Assembly: GCF_003952185.1 (NCBI RefSeq)
Contig: NZ_RXFS01000009.1
Location: 186,001-250,000 of the forward strand
Length of the DNA: 64,000 nt
Direction of reading: 5' to 3'
Origin: Variovorax sp. 679
GTDB taxonomy: Bacteria > Pseudomonadota > Gammaproteobacteria > Burkholderiales > Burkholderiaceae_C
Shown here: positions 34,353-43,639 of the stretch, in pieces
Position numbering within the stretch: the first letter of the stretch is position 1
Layout of the letters: each line of letters starts with the position of its first letter
Made by a program: the position numbers and the translations under genes
Notes under the pieces: generated by a model
Told to the model about the DNA's origin: nothing
Database searches by the model: none
What the model saw: only the letters and a program-made list of their open reading frames with translations

Positions 34353-35669
34353 TCAGCGCAGCGACGACGCGCGCCCGGGCTTGACGAACAGCACCAGCAC
34401 GGCACCGATCACCAGCAGCGCCGCCAGCATGTGCAGCCCCGCATCCGTGCTCTGCGTCGCATCCTTGATGAGGCCGATGAGATACGGCGCGCTGAAGCCC
34501 GAGAGATTGCCGAAGGAGTTGATGAGCGCAATGCCCGCCGCCGCCGCCGCGCCGCCGAGAAAGCCCGTCGGCATGCCCCAGAAGACAGGAAAGGTCGACA
34601 TGATGCCCATCGTGGCCAGCGTGAGGCCGGCCATCGCGAGCGTCACGTTGCCGTGAAAGGCCACGCTCAGCACGAGCCCCACAGCGCCGACGACGGCGCC
34701 GAGCGCGCTGTGCCAGCGGTACTCGAGCCGGCGGTCCGCGCTGCGGGCCATGAAGTACATCGCGACCACGCCGAATGTCCATGGAATGGCGCTGAGCAGG
34801 CCGATGTCGAGAGCGCCCTTCACGCCCGTCGCCTTGATGATGCTCGGCAGCCAGAACGAGATGCCGTACAGCCCCGAGGTGTAGGCGAAGTACACCAGCG
34901 CCAGCAGCCACACGCGGCCGTTGCCCAGCACGCTGGCGATGCGTGGCTCGGCCTTGCCGGCGTCTTCGGCGGCGATCTCGCGGGCGATGAGTTCGCGCTC
35001 GGCCGGCGTGAGCCAGCGCACGTCCTTCACGCGGTCGTCGAGGTAGCGCCACACGACGAGGCCCAGCGCCACGGTCGGCAGGCCCTGCAGCAGGAACAGC
35101 CACTGCCAGCCGGCCCAGCCGTTGACGCCGCCCATGCCCTGCAGGATCCAGCCCGAGAAGGGGCCGCCGAGGATGCCCGCGAACGGAATCGCCGCGAGGA
35201 ACAGCGAAGTCGCCTTGCCGCGCCGCGCGGCCGGGTACCAGTAGGTGAGGTACAGGATGATTCCGGGGAAGAAGCCCGCCTCCGCCGCGCCGAGCAGAAA
35301 GCGGATCACGTAGAACGACGTCGGCGAACTCACGAACATGGTGCCCGCCGACAGCACGCCCCAGGTGATCATGATCCGCGCGATCCAGCGGCGCGCACCC
35401 ACGCGGTGCAGAACCACGTTGCTCGGCACCTCGAACAGGAAGTAGCCGATGAAGAAGATGCCCGCGCCCAGCCCGTAGACCGCGTCGCTGAACTGCAGGT
35501 CGCCCTGCATCTGCAGCTTGGCGAAGCCCACGTTCACACGGTCGAGGTACGCCACGATATAGCAGAGGAAGAGCAGCGGAATAAGCCGCCATCCCACCTT
35601 GCGGTAGACGGCATCGGAGGTGCTGTCGAAGCGACCCTCGTAGGGCTGCGCGATGGTGCTGGTGCTCAT
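34353..35669 (-). CDS. MFS transporter, anion:cation symporter family
   Basis: This 438-residue inner-membrane permease has twelve hydrophobic helices. The first helix carries LLFLCYIVAYLDRVNVGFAKL, the signature of the ACS (phthalate/tartrate/hexuronate) MFS family. It probably imports an organic anion oxidised by the adjacent FAD enzyme. The ATG at 35669 (MSTSTIAQ) was preferred; an extension of 27 codons upstream is not family-like. It is divergent from the PhnD-type gene, across 288 bases that hold a palindrome near the PhnD end. Confidence 0.92.
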   Translation of the reverse strand: MSTSTIAQPYEGRFDSTSDAVYRKVGWRLIPLLFLCYIVAYLDRVNVGFAKLQMQGDLQFSDAVYGLGAGIFFIGYFLFEVPSNVVLHRVGARRWIARIMITWGVLSAGTMFVSSPTSFYVIRFLLGAAEAGFFPGIILYLTYWYPAARRGKATSLFLAAIPFAGILGGPFSGWILQGMGGVNGWAGWQWLFLLQGLPTVALGLVVWRYLDDRVKDVRWLTPAERELIAREIAAEDAGKAEPRIASVLGNGRVWLLALVYFAYTSGLYGISFWLPSIIKATGVKGALDIGLLSAIPWTFGVVAMYFMARSADRRLEYRWHSALGAVVGAVGLVLSVAFHGNVTLAMAGLTLATMGIMSTFPVFWGMPTGFLGGAAAAAGIALINSFGNLSGFSAPYLIGLIKDATQSTDAGLHMLAALLVIGAVLVLFVKPGRASSLR

Positions 35670-35899
35670 GGGTGCGTCGCTTTCCTTCGTACTGGTTCGG
35701 CTGCAGTCGATGGTCGCCCTCGCACCCGCCGTGCCGGTGCGGGTTTCCACGCAAGATTCATATGGAATGAAGATCGGCGTATCTCGCGGCGAGATGCGCG
35801 CCGAAGGTGCATGCCACGCGGAAGTGCATGCGATGCACCAAGTGTTGTTTCATCGGGGCTAACCCTGCTCCCCGGGCCTGTTTCTTTGGCTGCAATGAA

Positions 35900-35917
35900 T
35901 GTAATAATTTAGTTACA
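35900..35917. promoter_or_regulatory. AT-rich palindrome upstream of the PhnD-type gene
   Basis: TGTAA (35900-35904) and TTACA (35913-35917) form a perfect inverted repeat with an 8-base AT-rich centre, 40 bases before the PhnD-type start. The spacing resembles operators of GntR- or LysR-type regulators. The identity of the binding factor is unknown. Confidence 0.45.
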
Positions 35918-35957
35918 AAATCATCCGCCTCGCCTCATTTCCAAAGAAAGCCTCGCC

Positions 35958-36797
35958 ATGCAACGCCAGCCCCTCCACTCTTCGCTTCGCATCACCGCCC
36001 GCATCGCAGCGGGCGCGCTTCTCACTGCCTGCGCCTCGGCGAATGCCTTCGTGATCGGCGTCAGCGAAGGCGTGAGCTACGACGTGTCCGACGCGCAGAT
36101 CACCGCCCGCTTCGAGCCCATCGCCGAAGTGCTGTCCAAGGCACTGAAGCAGCCGGTGACCGTCAAGGTGCTCAACTCGTACAACGGCGCACGCGAGGCA
36201 CTGAAGCAACAGCAGGTCGACCTCGCCTTCGTGCATCCCTCGCACGTCGCCCTCGCTGCCATCAAGGGCGGGCAGTACAAGGCCTTCGCCTGGACCACCG
36301 GCTACACCGACTACAAGGTCTCGTTCCTGTGCAAGGAGCAGCAGCCGATCTCCGATTGGAAGAGCGTGGCCGGCAAGCAGCTCGTGATGCCCGACGCCGA
36401 CTCCATCACCTCCGTCATCACGCGCGCCATGCTGCGCGAGCAGGGCCTGCAGGGCCCGGGTGCGGTCAAGGTCACCAACACGCGCTTCCAGGAGGCCGTG
36501 CCCTTCTACGTGCAGAACGGCTTCGCGGCCTACGGCGCCACGGCCGCCTCGAGCGTGGTCAAGACCTGGAAGGACGGCGGCGGCAAGGTCTGCGCGGAAT
36601 CCCGCGCGGTGCCGATCAAGCAATGGCTCGCATCCAGCAAGCTCGACGCGGCCACGGTGAATGCCGCGCGCGATGCATTGCTGGGCCTGGCGCAGACCGA
36701 TGCGGGCAAGCGCGCGCTGGCGGCGTCGAACTACGTGGGCTTCGTCAATCCCTCGGCCGACGTCGAGGCATCGCTGATGAGCTGGCTCGGGATCTGA
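35958..36797 (+). CDS. PhnD/SsuA-type periplasmic substrate-binding protein (orphan)
   Basis: This 279-residue protein has a signal peptide (about residues 1-30, ending ANA) and the PhnD-like binding fold: YDVSDAQITARFEPIAEVLSKALKQ, VDLAFVHPSHVALAA and FCC-free TAASSVVKTW segments. PhnD homologues bind phosphonate, phosphite or sometimes other anions for ABC import. No permease or ATPase gene is adjacent, so it may work with a transporter elsewhere or act as a receptor. It is divergent from the MFS gene and followed by a GST gene 84 bases on. Confidence 0.88.
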   Translation: MQRQPLHSSLRITARIAAGALLTACASANAFVIGVSEGVSYDVSDAQITARFEPIAEVLSKALKQPVTVKVLNSYNGAREALKQQQVDLAFVHPSHVALAAIKGGQYKAFAWTTGYTDYKVSFLCKEQQPISDWKSVAGKQLVMPDADSITSVITRAMLREQGLQGPGAVKVTNTRFQEAVPFYVQNGFAAYGATAASSVVKTWKDGGGKVCAESRAVPIKQWLASSKLDAATVNAARDALLGLAQTDAGKRALAASNYVGFVNPSADVEASLMSWLGI

Positions 36798-36881
36798 GGG
36801 CAGGCAAGACCGCATGCGCACGCCCGGGCGCCGGCCCGGGCAGAATCCGGCGCTTGCAGTTTGCCTCTCAAGGACCCTTTC

Positions 36882-37586
36882 ATGAACGACCTCTCGAGCT
36901 TTCCCATCACGAAGAAGTGGCCCGCGCAGCACCCCGACCGGCTGCAGCTGTACTCGCTGCCCACGCCCAACGGCGTGAAGGTGTCGATCATGCTGGAGGA
37001 AACCGGCCTGCCCTACGAGCCGCATCTCGTGAGCTTCGAGACCAACGACCAGATGTCGCCGGAGTTCCTGTCGCTCAACCCGAACAACAAGATCCCGGCC
37101 ATCCTCGACCCCAACGGGCCCGGCGGCAAGCCGCTGGCCTTGTTCGAGTCGGGCGCCATCCTCGTGTACCTTGCCGAGAAGACCGGCAAGCTCATCCCGC
37201 AGGACGCCGCCGGCCGCTACGAAGCCCTGCAGTGGGTGATGTTCCAGATGGGCGGCATCGGCCCGATGTTCGGCCAGCTCGGCTTCTTCAACAAGTTCGC
37301 CGGCAAGGACTACGAAGACAAGCGCCCGCGCGACCGCTACGTGAACGAGTCGAAGCGACTGCTGGGCGTGCTCGACAAGCGGCTCGCCGACCGCGCCTGG
37401 ATTCTTGGCGACAGCTACAGCATCGCCGACATCGCCACTTTCCCCTGGATACGCAACCTGATCGGCTTCTACGAGGCGGGCGACCTGGTCGGCTTCAAGG
37501 ACTTCCCCAACGTCGCGCGCACGCTCGAAGCCTTCGTGGCGCGCCCCGCCGTCGTGGCGGGGCTGGGCATTCCGAAGCGCGGTTGA
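36882..37586 (+). CDS. Glutathione S-transferase, YghU/YfcG-like (nu class)
   Basis: This 234-residue protein has an N-terminal thioredoxin-fold GST domain (QLYSLPTPNGVKVSIMLEETG, NPNNKIPAILD, FESGAILVYLAEK) and an all-helical C-terminal domain (DSYSIADIATFPWIRN). The TPNG active-site region is typical of the YghU/YfcG group, which has disulphide-bond reductase activity with glutathione. The ATG at 36882 follows an AAGGA site; an ATG seven codons upstream is less likely. It converges with the M20 peptidase gene with 4 bases between. Confidence 0.93.
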   Translation: MNDLSSFPITKKWPAQHPDRLQLYSLPTPNGVKVSIMLEETGLPYEPHLVSFETNDQMSPEFLSLNPNNKIPAILDPNGPGGKPLALFESGAILVYLAEKTGKLIPQDAAGRYEALQWVMFQMGGIGPMFGQLGFFNKFAGKDYEDKRPRDRYVNESKRLLGVLDKRLADRAWILGDSYSIADIATFPWIRNLIGFYEAGDLVGFKDFPNVARTLEAFVARPAVVAGLGIPKRG

Positions 37587-37590
37587 GCGG

Positions 37591-38889
37591 TCAGTTGCTG
37601 CTGCTGGACAGGTCCATCAGCATGCGCGAGAGCAGGTAGAGCCGCGGCACCACGCTCTCGACTTCCGCGTATTCCTCCGGCGTGTGGATGCCGCCACCCA
37701 CGATGCCGAAGCCGTCGAGCACCGGCACGCCGACGCCCGCCACCAGGCTCGCATCGGCCGCGCCGCCGCTGCTTTCGATGGTGAGCTTCTTGCCGATCTC
37801 GGCGTAGATGCCCTCGGCCATGCCGACCAGCTTGTCAGACGCAGACGAGCGCGGCATCGGCGGCAGGCCGCGGATCAGGCGGACCCTCACCTCGGTCTCG
37901 GGAATGAGCTTGTTCTGCGAGATGCGCACCAGGTCCTTCTCCACGCGGTCGAGCTCCTCGGGCGTGGCGGCGCGCACGTCGCCCTTGGCGCTCGCCGTCG
38001 CAGGGATCACGTTGGTCGGGCCGTTGGCCGTGAGCACAGTGAAGTTGACAGTGGTCTTCTTCGCCGCGTCGGCGGTCTTCGATAGCTGCAGCACCTGGTG
38101 CGCCACTTCCATCGCCGCGTTGCGGCCCGCCTCGGGCGCCACGCCCGCATGAGCGGCAAGCCCCTTCACCTCGACGAGCGCGGTGGCCGAGCCCTTGCGC
38201 TCGACCACGAGGCCGTCGGCCGGACGGCCCGGCTCCAGGTTCAGCGCCACGTCGTGCTGCTTGGCCACGCGCTCGATGAGCGCGCTGGTGCCCACGGAGC
38301 CGGTCTCCTCGTTGGTGTCGAGCAGGAAGGTGATCTGCCCATAGTCCTTGAAGCCGATCTGCTGCAGGATCTTCAGCGCGTAGAGGCCGGCCACCACGCC
38401 GCCCTTGTCGTCCATCACGCCGGGGCCGTAGGCGCGGCCGTCCTTGATGTAGAAGGGCTTGGCCGCTGCCGTACCTTCCTTGAACACCGTGTCCATGTGC
38501 GCGAGGATCAGGATCTTCTTCTTGCCCTGGCCGGTCAGCGTGGCCACGACGTTGGTGCCGGGATGCGGATCGGCCGGAAAGGTCTCGATGCGCGCGCCCA
38601 GCTTGCGCAGTTCTTCCACCGCCATCTCGCGCACCTTGGCCAGGCCCGCGGTGTCCGCCGAGCCCGAGTCGATGTTGACCATGGTCTCAAGCATCTTGAG
38701 CGCGCCGTCCTTGCTCTGCGTGGCCGCATCGAGCACGGCCTGGTGCGGCTTCTGGGCCATCGCATTGCCGGCGAGGAGCGCGCAAGCGAGCGCGGTGCAC
38801 TGGGCGATGGCAAGCATGCGGCGGCGGGCGGGGGCCGCGGGTTTCATGGCCGAGGGAGCCGGGAAGGGATGGCGCGAGTGAGTCGTCAT
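37591..38889 (-). CDS. M20-family metallopeptidase, glutamate carboxypeptidase-like, exported
   Basis: This 432-residue protein has an N-terminal signal sequence (two basic stretches, then LAIAQCTALACALLAGNAMAQ near residues 25-47), so the enzyme is periplasmic. Zinc ligands of the M20 family are visible in LAHMDTVF, GPGVMDDKGG, NEETGSVG and LEPGRP, with a C-terminal GGGIHTPEEY. This is the carboxypeptidase G2-like group that removes C-terminal glutamate from folates or peptides. It lies 71 bases from the nitrile hydratase accessory gene, same strand. The folate genes are further downstream on the other strand, so a folate link is only speculative. Confidence 0.92.
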   Translation of the reverse strand: MTTHSRHPFPAPSAMKPAAPARRRMLAIAQCTALACALLAGNAMAQKPHQAVLDAATQSKDGALKMLETMVNIDSGSADTAGLAKVREMAVEELRKLGARIETFPADPHPGTNVVATLTGQGKKKILILAHMDTVFKEGTAAAKPFYIKDGRAYGPGVMDDKGGVVAGLYALKILQQIGFKDYGQITFLLDTNEETGSVGTSALIERVAKQHDVALNLEPGRPADGLVVERKGSATALVEVKGLAAHAGVAPEAGRNAAMEVAHQVLQLSKTADAAKKTTVNFTVLTANGPTNVIPATASAKGDVRAATPEELDRVEKDLVRISQNKLIPETEVRVRLIRGLPPMPRSSASDKLVGMAEGIYAEIGKKLTIESSGGAADASLVAGVGVPVLDGFGIVGGGIHTPEEYAEVESVVPRLYLLSRMLMDLSSSSN

Positions 38890-38960
38890 GTTGTCCGTTC
38901 TGTTGATGGAAATTCCGGGAAGGCGCGGCACGGGGCTGCCGCATGCACTCTACAGACACT

Positions 38961-39323
38961 TCAGCCGGGAAAGTCTTCCCCGCGCAGCTCGATCGGCTGG
39001 CCGTGCGGCGTGCGGCCGGCCGCGTGTTCCCAGGCGTGGCGATAGCGGGCGAGTTCGTCGCCGGAGCTGGCGCCCTTGCGGGCCACCAGTCCTTCGAGCG
39101 CCGCGAGCCAGTGGCGGTAGTAGGTGGTGCCGTTGTCGGGGTCGCCCGCGGCCTGCGCCGCTGCGATCTGCACAGCCAGCGCCTCGGCCCATTCCGGCCA
39201 GGTGAACAGGCCGCGCTCATGCAGCACCAGCGTCATCGCGAAGGCCTGCGCTTCCCAGGGTGCATTGAAGACGGGGCCGTCCGCGTCGCGCGGCATGCCG
39301 GGCGAAAGGGGCATGCCGCTCAT
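38961..39323 (-). CDS. Nitrile hydratase accessory/activator protein
   Basis: This 120-residue protein matches the nitrile hydratase accessory family that resembles the N-terminal part of the beta subunit: FNAPWEAQAFAMTLVLHERGLFTWPEWAEAL and YYRHWLAALEGLVARKG. In cobalt-type systems this small protein helps insert cobalt into the alpha subunit. It overlaps the beta-subunit stop by 4 bases (39320-39323), completing alpha-beta-accessory order. Confidence 0.9.
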   Translation of the reverse strand: MSGMPLSPGMPRDADGPVFNAPWEAQAFAMTLVLHERGLFTWPEWAEALAVQIAAAQAAGDPDNGTTYYRHWLAALEGLVARKGASSGDELARYRHAWEHAAGRTPHGQPIELRGEDFPG

Positions 39324-39985
39324 GCCACCGCCTCCAGATAGCTTTCCCACGCATCGACCGATACCGACAGGTTCTGACGCGGCACATCGTCGCCCCATAA
39401 CTCGGCTTCGTCGAACTCCACCGTGTAGAGCCACTGCGGCTGCTCGCCGAGCCCTTGCGCGTTCGTGTCGGCGAACACGTGCGCGCCATGCACGTGGATG
39501 ATCGTGCCGCGCTTGCCCTGCACGTAGCCCGGCAGCCGCGTGTGATGGTCGACCTTGCCCAGGTGCATGCGCACCGGCTGCCCCAAAGCGAAGCGCGCCG
39601 GAGCCGGTGCCGGCCGTTCGGTGGGCGAGCCCTTGGCAAGAACGGCCGGCACGTTGGCCGCCTGCAGCACGCGAGCCACCGGAGCGGCCGTGTGACGCAT
39701 CTCCCCGCTCGCGATCTCGTCGGGATGAATCTGCCCGCGCTGCAGCATCAGCTGCTCCAGCGCGGCAAGCCATATCTGGTAGTAGCTCAGCTCGCGATAG
39801 TCCGGCAGCGTCTCGCGCACGGCGCGGCTCGCATCGATGTTCCACGAGCCGGTGGCTCCCATGGCCAGCACCAGCGCCAACGCGCGCGGCTCCCAGCCGG
39901 CATGGAAGAGTTCGCCTTCGGCTTCGGGCACCACCTTGCCGAAGCCCGGCAGGCCGCCGAGATCGGCCTTCGTCATGTAGCTCAT
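39320..39985 (-). CDS. nthB: Nitrile hydratase beta subunit
   Basis: This 221-residue beta subunit pairs with alpha to hydrate nitriles to amides in the cytoplasm. Family landmarks are the N-terminal [42 protein letters not shown], and the C-terminal SH3-like barrel starting near residue 135 ([19 protein letters not shown]...[32 protein letters not shown]). It overlaps the alpha gene by 4 bases and the accessory gene by 4 bases, implying tight coupling of subunit synthesis. Confidence 0.93.
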   Translation of the reverse strand: MSYMTKADLGGLPGFGKVVPEAEGELFHAGWEPRALALVLAMGATGSWNIDASRAVRETLPDYRELSYYQIWLAALEQLMLQRGQIHPDEIASGEMRHTAAPVARVLQAANVPAVLAKGSPTERPAPAPARFALGQPVRMHLGKVDHHTRLPGYVQGKRGTIIHVHGAHVFADTNAQGLGEQPQWLYTVEFDEAELWGDDVPRQNLSVSVDAWESYLEAVA

Positions 39986-40629
39986 GCGGCACTCCCTGCT
40001 TCGGCGGGCGCGCCGGCCAGCCGCGTGCCGATCATCGAATCGCGCGAGACCAGTGCGGCGAGCTCTTCTTCGCCCAGGCTTTCGGTACCGGCGGGTCGCT
40101 GCGGGATCACGAGGTAGCGCACCTCGGCAGTCGAGTCCCAGACGCGGATGCGCGTGGTGTCGGGCAGCGTCGTGCCGAAGTCGGCGAGCACGCCGCGCGG
40201 GTCCTTCACCACGCGCGAGCGGTACGGCGCGCTCTTGTACCAGGTGGGTGGCAAGCCCAGTACCGGCCACGGGTAGCAGCTGCACAGCGTGCAGACCACC
40301 ATGTGATGCAGCTCGCCGGTGTTCTCCACCGCCACCATGTGCTCGCCCTGCCGGCCCGTGTAGCCCAGCGAGGCGATCGCCGCCGTGGCATCGGCCAGCA
40401 GCCACTGCCTGAATGCCGGATCGACCCAGGCCCGCGCCACCACGCGCGCACCGTTGCGTGGGCCGACCCGGGTCTGGTAGGTGTCGATCAGAGCGTCGAG
40501 TGCGGCGGGGTCGATGTAGCCCTTCTGCGCGAGCACGCTCTCGAGCGCGCGGACGCGGAGGTCCATCTCGCCGAGTTCGCTGTGTTCATGGTCATGGTCG
40601 TGATCGTGGTGGGGGTGGTCGGCGCTCAT
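39982..40629 (-). CDS. nthA: Nitrile hydratase alpha subunit, cobalt type
   Basis: This 215-residue alpha subunit carries the metal-binding motif VCTLCSC followed by [10 protein letters not shown]. The Thr in CTLCSC marks the cobalt-type enzyme (iron-type has CSLCSC). The N-terminus after MSADHP has alternating His/Asp (about residues 5-16), which would bind metal ions. The start at 40629 was chosen because it opens exactly at this tract; eight upstream in-frame codons look non-coding. No amidase gene is adjacent, so amide hydrolysis must be encoded elsewhere. Confidence 0.95.
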   Translation of the reverse strand: MSADHPHHDHDHDHEHSELGEMDLRVRALESVLAQKGYIDPAALDALIDTYQTRVGPRNGARVVARAWVDPAFRQWLLADATAAIASLGYTGRQGEHMVAVENTGELHHMVVCTLCSCYPWPVLGLPPTWYKSAPYRSRVVKDPRGVLADFGTTLPDTTRIRVWDSTAEVRYLVIPQRPAGTESLGEEELAALVSRDSMIGTRLAGAPAEAGSAA

Positions 40630-40699
40630 TCCGGCGATGCTACGCCCGGGCACTTAAAATTCGAAGCCTCCCGCCAGTTCCCCCGGAAGCCCCTCCTCC

Positions 40700-41542
40700 A
40701 TGACCTCCACGCCCGCCCGCCCCGTCCGCTCCCAGTACGAAGATTTCATGCGCCACGTCGACACCCATGGCGTCTTCAAGAGCGACCGCACGGGCACGGG
40801 CACCAAGAGCGTGTTCGGCCACCAGATGCGCTTCGACCTGAACGAGGGCTTCCCGCTGGTCACCACCAAGAAGGTGCACCTGAAGTCCATCATCCAGGAA
40901 CTGCTGTGGTTCCTCACCGGCTCGAGCAACAACAACTGGCTCAAGGAGCGCGGCGTCACCATCTGGGACGAATGGGCACGCGAGGACGGCGACCTCGGCC
41001 CCGTATACGGCGTGCAATGGCGCAGTTGGCCCACCCCCGACGGCGGACACATCGACCAGATCGCCGATGTCATCAAGACGCTGAAGACCAACCCCGACTC
41101 GCGCCGCATCATCGTGAGCGCCTGGAACGTGGCCGAACTGTCGAAGATGGCGCTCATGCCCTGCCATGCCTTCTTCCAGTTCTACGTGGCACCGCCGCAG
41201 GCCGAGGGCGAACGCGGCAAGCTCAGCTGCCAGCTCTACCAGCGCAGCGCCGACATCTTCCTGGGCGTGCCCTTCAACATCGCGAGCTACGCGCTGCTCA
41301 CGCACATGATCGCGCAGCAGTGCGACCTCGACGTGGGCGACTTCATCTGGACCGGCGGCGACTGCCACATCTACAGCAACCACGCCGAGCAGGTGGCGCT
41401 GCAACTCAGCCGCACGCCCTACCCGTACCCCACGCTGAACATCAAGCGCAAGCCGGCTTCCATCTTCGACTACCAGTACGAAGACTTCGAGGTGCTGGAC
41501 TACCGGCACGGCGATCCGATCAAGGCGCCCGTGGCGGTGTGA
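40700..41542 (+). CDS. thyA: Thymidylate synthase
   Basis: ThyA methylates dUMP to dTMP using methylene-tetrahydrofolate, producing dihydrofolate. The 280-residue protein has the catalytic Cys in [31 protein letters not shown] for substrate binding, and a C-terminal APVAV. It is 5 bases upstream of folA, whose product recycles the dihydrofolate formed. A TAAAAT -10-like element is at 40655-40660. It is divergent from the nitrile hydratase operon. Confidence 0.97.
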   Translation: MTSTPARPVRSQYEDFMRHVDTHGVFKSDRTGTGTKSVFGHQMRFDLNEGFPLVTTKKVHLKSIIQELLWFLTGSSNNNWLKERGVTIWDEWAREDGDLGPVYGVQWRSWPTPDGGHIDQIADVIKTLKTNPDSRRIIVSAWNVAELSKMALMPCHAFFQFYVAPPQAEGERGKLSCQLYQRSADIFLGVPFNIASYALLTHMIAQQCDLDVGDFIWTGGDCHIYSNHAEQVALQLSRTPYPYPTLNIKRKPASIFDYQYEDFEVLDYRHGDPIKAPVAV

Positions 41543-41547
41543 GCTGA

Positions 41548-42069
41548 ATGAGCAAGCCCCGCATCCACCTCATCTTCGCCCGCGCCGCCAACGGCGTGAT
41601 CGGCATCGACAACACCATCCCCTGGCACATCCCGGAGGACATGGCGCACTTCAAGCAGCAGACAGCCGGCGCGCCGGTGATCATGGGCCGCAAGACCTGG
41701 GACTCGCTGCCGCCGCGCTTCCGGCCGTTGCCCGGCAGGCGCAACATCGTGATCACGCGGCAGGCCGACTGGCAGGCCGAGGGCGCGCATCGTGCGGGCA
41801 GCCTGCAGGAAGCGCTGTCGCTCTGCGAGTCGCCGGACGCCCAGACCGCGTGGGTCATCGGCGGCGCGCAGATCTACGCCGAGGCCGAACCGCTCGCGCA
41901 GCGCGCGGTGGTGACCGAGGTTGCGCGCGACTACGAAGGCGATGCCTACGCGCCGGAACTCGACCCTTCTTCCTGGCGCGAGACGCAGCGCGAGTCGCAT
42001 GTCTCGGCCAAGGACGGCATCGGCTTCAGCTTCGTGACCTACGAGCGCGTCGCCCCCGCGGCGAAGTGA
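41548..42069 (+). CDS. folA: Dihydrofolate reductase
   Basis: This 173-residue enzyme reduces dihydrofolate to tetrahydrofolate with NADPH. Motifs are the N-terminal IHLIFARAANGVIGIDNTIPWHIPEDM, with catalytic Asp in PEDMAHFK, GRKTWDSLP, and the NADPH-binding GGAQIYAEA. The length is that of chromosomal DHFR. It follows thyA by 5 bases and precedes the DUF2183 gene by 4 bases. Confidence 0.96.
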   Translation: MSKPRIHLIFARAANGVIGIDNTIPWHIPEDMAHFKQQTAGAPVIMGRKTWDSLPPRFRPLPGRRNIVITRQADWQAEGAHRAGSLQEALSLCESPDAQTAWVIGGAQIYAEAEPLAQRAVVTEVARDYEGDAYAPELDPSSWRETQRESHVSAKDGIGFSFVTYERVAPAAK

Positions 42070-42073
42070 AGCG

Positions 42074-43228
42074 ATGAACGACCGCGCCCCGCACCGGCCA
42101 GCCTTGCCCGGCTTGCGGCGCAGGTCGGTGGTGGCGGGGGCGGCGCTGCTCGCAGGCCTCGCACCGATACGGGCGCTGCAGGCCGCGGAGCCTCTGAAGC
42201 CGGACGAAGAAGCGCTCTTCATGACCGGCACGGCGCGCCCCACCGCCGACGGCCGACTCGAGGTCGACATCCATGCATGGATCTTCGAGCGCGAACATCG
42301 CTGGGGCCTCGACACTGCGCTCGCGCGCTATCTGGGCCTGAGCCTGAAGAAGCTCTCGCCCGCCGCGCGCCTGCGCTTCAGCCAGCGCACGGCCCTCTTC
42401 CATGCGGAGTCGGAAGAAGACAAGCGGATCGACGTCGCCTTCGACAACAGCTCCGAGCGCGTGACGATGCCCGCATCGGGAAAGGACGGCCGCACCAACC
42501 TTCGCATCGTGATAGACGTGCCGCGTGCACCGTTGCTGCCCACTTCGCCCTCGCCGAGGGATTGGGTCCAGTTCCACGGTGTGACAGGCCCCGGCGAACT
42601 GCTGCACCGCTTCAGGGGCCAGGCGCTCGTGGTGCCCGCGCAAGGCGTGTCGGTCATCTCGGACATCGACGACACCATCAAGCGCACGCAAGTGCGCGAC
42701 CGGCGCGAGATGCTGCTCAACACCTTCGCGCGGCGCTTCGAGGCGGCACCGCGCATGGCAGGCTGGTACCGCGAACTCGCGAAGACGCCCGACACGCGCT
42801 TTCACTATCTGTCGGCGAGCCCCATACAGCTCTACCCTGCGCTCTCGGATTTCATCCGCACCGCCGACTTTCCCGCAGGCAGCATGCACCTGCGCGAGAG
42901 CACCACATGGCGCACGCTGATTCCCGGCGAGGACGATTCGCGTGGACACAAGCTCGGCGTGATCGAGCGGCTGCTCACCGAATTTCCGCAGCGCCGCTTC
43001 GTGCTGGTCGGCGACTCGGGCGAGGCCGACCCCGAGATCTACGCGCAAACGTTTCGCTCGCATCCGCAGCGCATCGACAGCATCGTGATACGCGATGTGA
43101 CCGGCGAAAGCCGCACGTCCGATCGCTATCGCGCGACCTTCGAAGGCATCGACCCGGTCCACTGGCACATCGTGATGCCGGACACCACAGCATGGCCTGT
43201 TCAGGCCATCGGCCAGAGCAGAAACTAG
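42074..43228 (+). CDS. DUF2183 (App1-like) putative phosphatidate phosphatase, exported
   Basis: This 384-residue protein opens with a twin-arginine-like signal (LRRRSVVAGAALLAG near residues 14-28), so it is probably exported. The C-terminal half is a DUF2183/LNS2-type HAD domain: the DxDxT motif SDIDDTIKRTQVRD near residue 197, HYLSASPIQL, and KLGVIERLLTEFPQRRFVLVGDSGEADPEIY. Yeast App1 is a phosphatidate phosphatase; the substrate here is not shown. It starts 4 bases after folA. A weak hairpin at 43246-43264 follows, without a T-run. Confidence 0.85.
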   Translation: MNDRAPHRPALPGLRRRSVVAGAALLAGLAPIRALQAAEPLKPDEEALFMTGTARPTADGRLEVDIHAWIFEREHRWGLDTALARYLGLSLKKLSPAARLRFSQRTALFHAESEEDKRIDVAFDNSSERVTMPASGKDGRTNLRIVIDVPRAPLLPTSPSPRDWVQFHGVTGPGELLHRFRGQALVVPAQGVSVISDIDDTIKRTQVRDRREMLLNTFARRFEAAPRMAGWYRELAKTPDTRFHYLSASPIQLYPALSDFIRTADFPAGSMHLRESTTWRTLIPGEDDSRGHKLGVIERLLTEFPQRRFVLVGDSGEADPEIYAQTFRSHPQRIDSIVIRDVTGESRTSDRYRATFEGIDPVHWHIVMPDTTAWPVQAIGQSRN

Positions 43229-43399
43229 TCAGCTCATCGGCAGGTTGCCAGAAACAAACTGGCACCTTCGTCGCCTTCGCGCCGCCAAAGGAACACTTCG
43301 GTACACGCGAGGAAAGGCACGCGCGGCGCAGGGTTTAGACAACGCTAATTGTTTGTGCGCACAATGTCCGCAACGCCCTCAACCAAAAGGAGACGGGTC

Positions 43400-43639
43400 A
43401 TGTCCATGGAATTTCTTCGGGCTATCGCCGAGCAGAAATTGCCATATGTCATCCACACGCCGGCAGACATCGACAGGCTGCGCGTGCTGCGTGCGGCAGA
43501 GTTGGTGACGGCATTCATTCCGCCTTCGGACCGCGCATCCGATGCGCGCGCGATCCGTCAGCTGGCCCAGGTCGAATCGATCACCGCCAAGGGTCGGCTC
43601 GCGCTCAACAAGGCCACTTCGGCATTCATCGAACTGTAG
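43400..43639 (+). CDS. Small unrecognised protein upstream of the T6SS locus
   Basis: The 79-residue protein (MSMEFLRAIAEQKLPYV at its start) has a good AAGGAGA ribosome site 7 bases before the ATG and coding-like composition. It is soluble, with no signal or membrane helix; the chain is helical with a basic middle. I do not recognise the family. It is followed by a GGAAA...TTTCC hairpin at its stop and by a strong terminator at 43713, so it is an independent unit. An ATG 17 codons upstream is possible but lies before the ribosome site. Confidence 0.65.
   Translation: MSMEFLRAIAEQKLPYVIHTPADIDRLRVLRAAELVTAFIPPSDRASDARAIRQLAQVESITAKGRLALNKATSAFIEL

Noticed and set aside
43246-43264. Hairpin TGCCAG/CTGGCA after the DUF2183 gene as a terminator
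   Set aside because: It has only six base pairs, a 7-base loop and no T-run.
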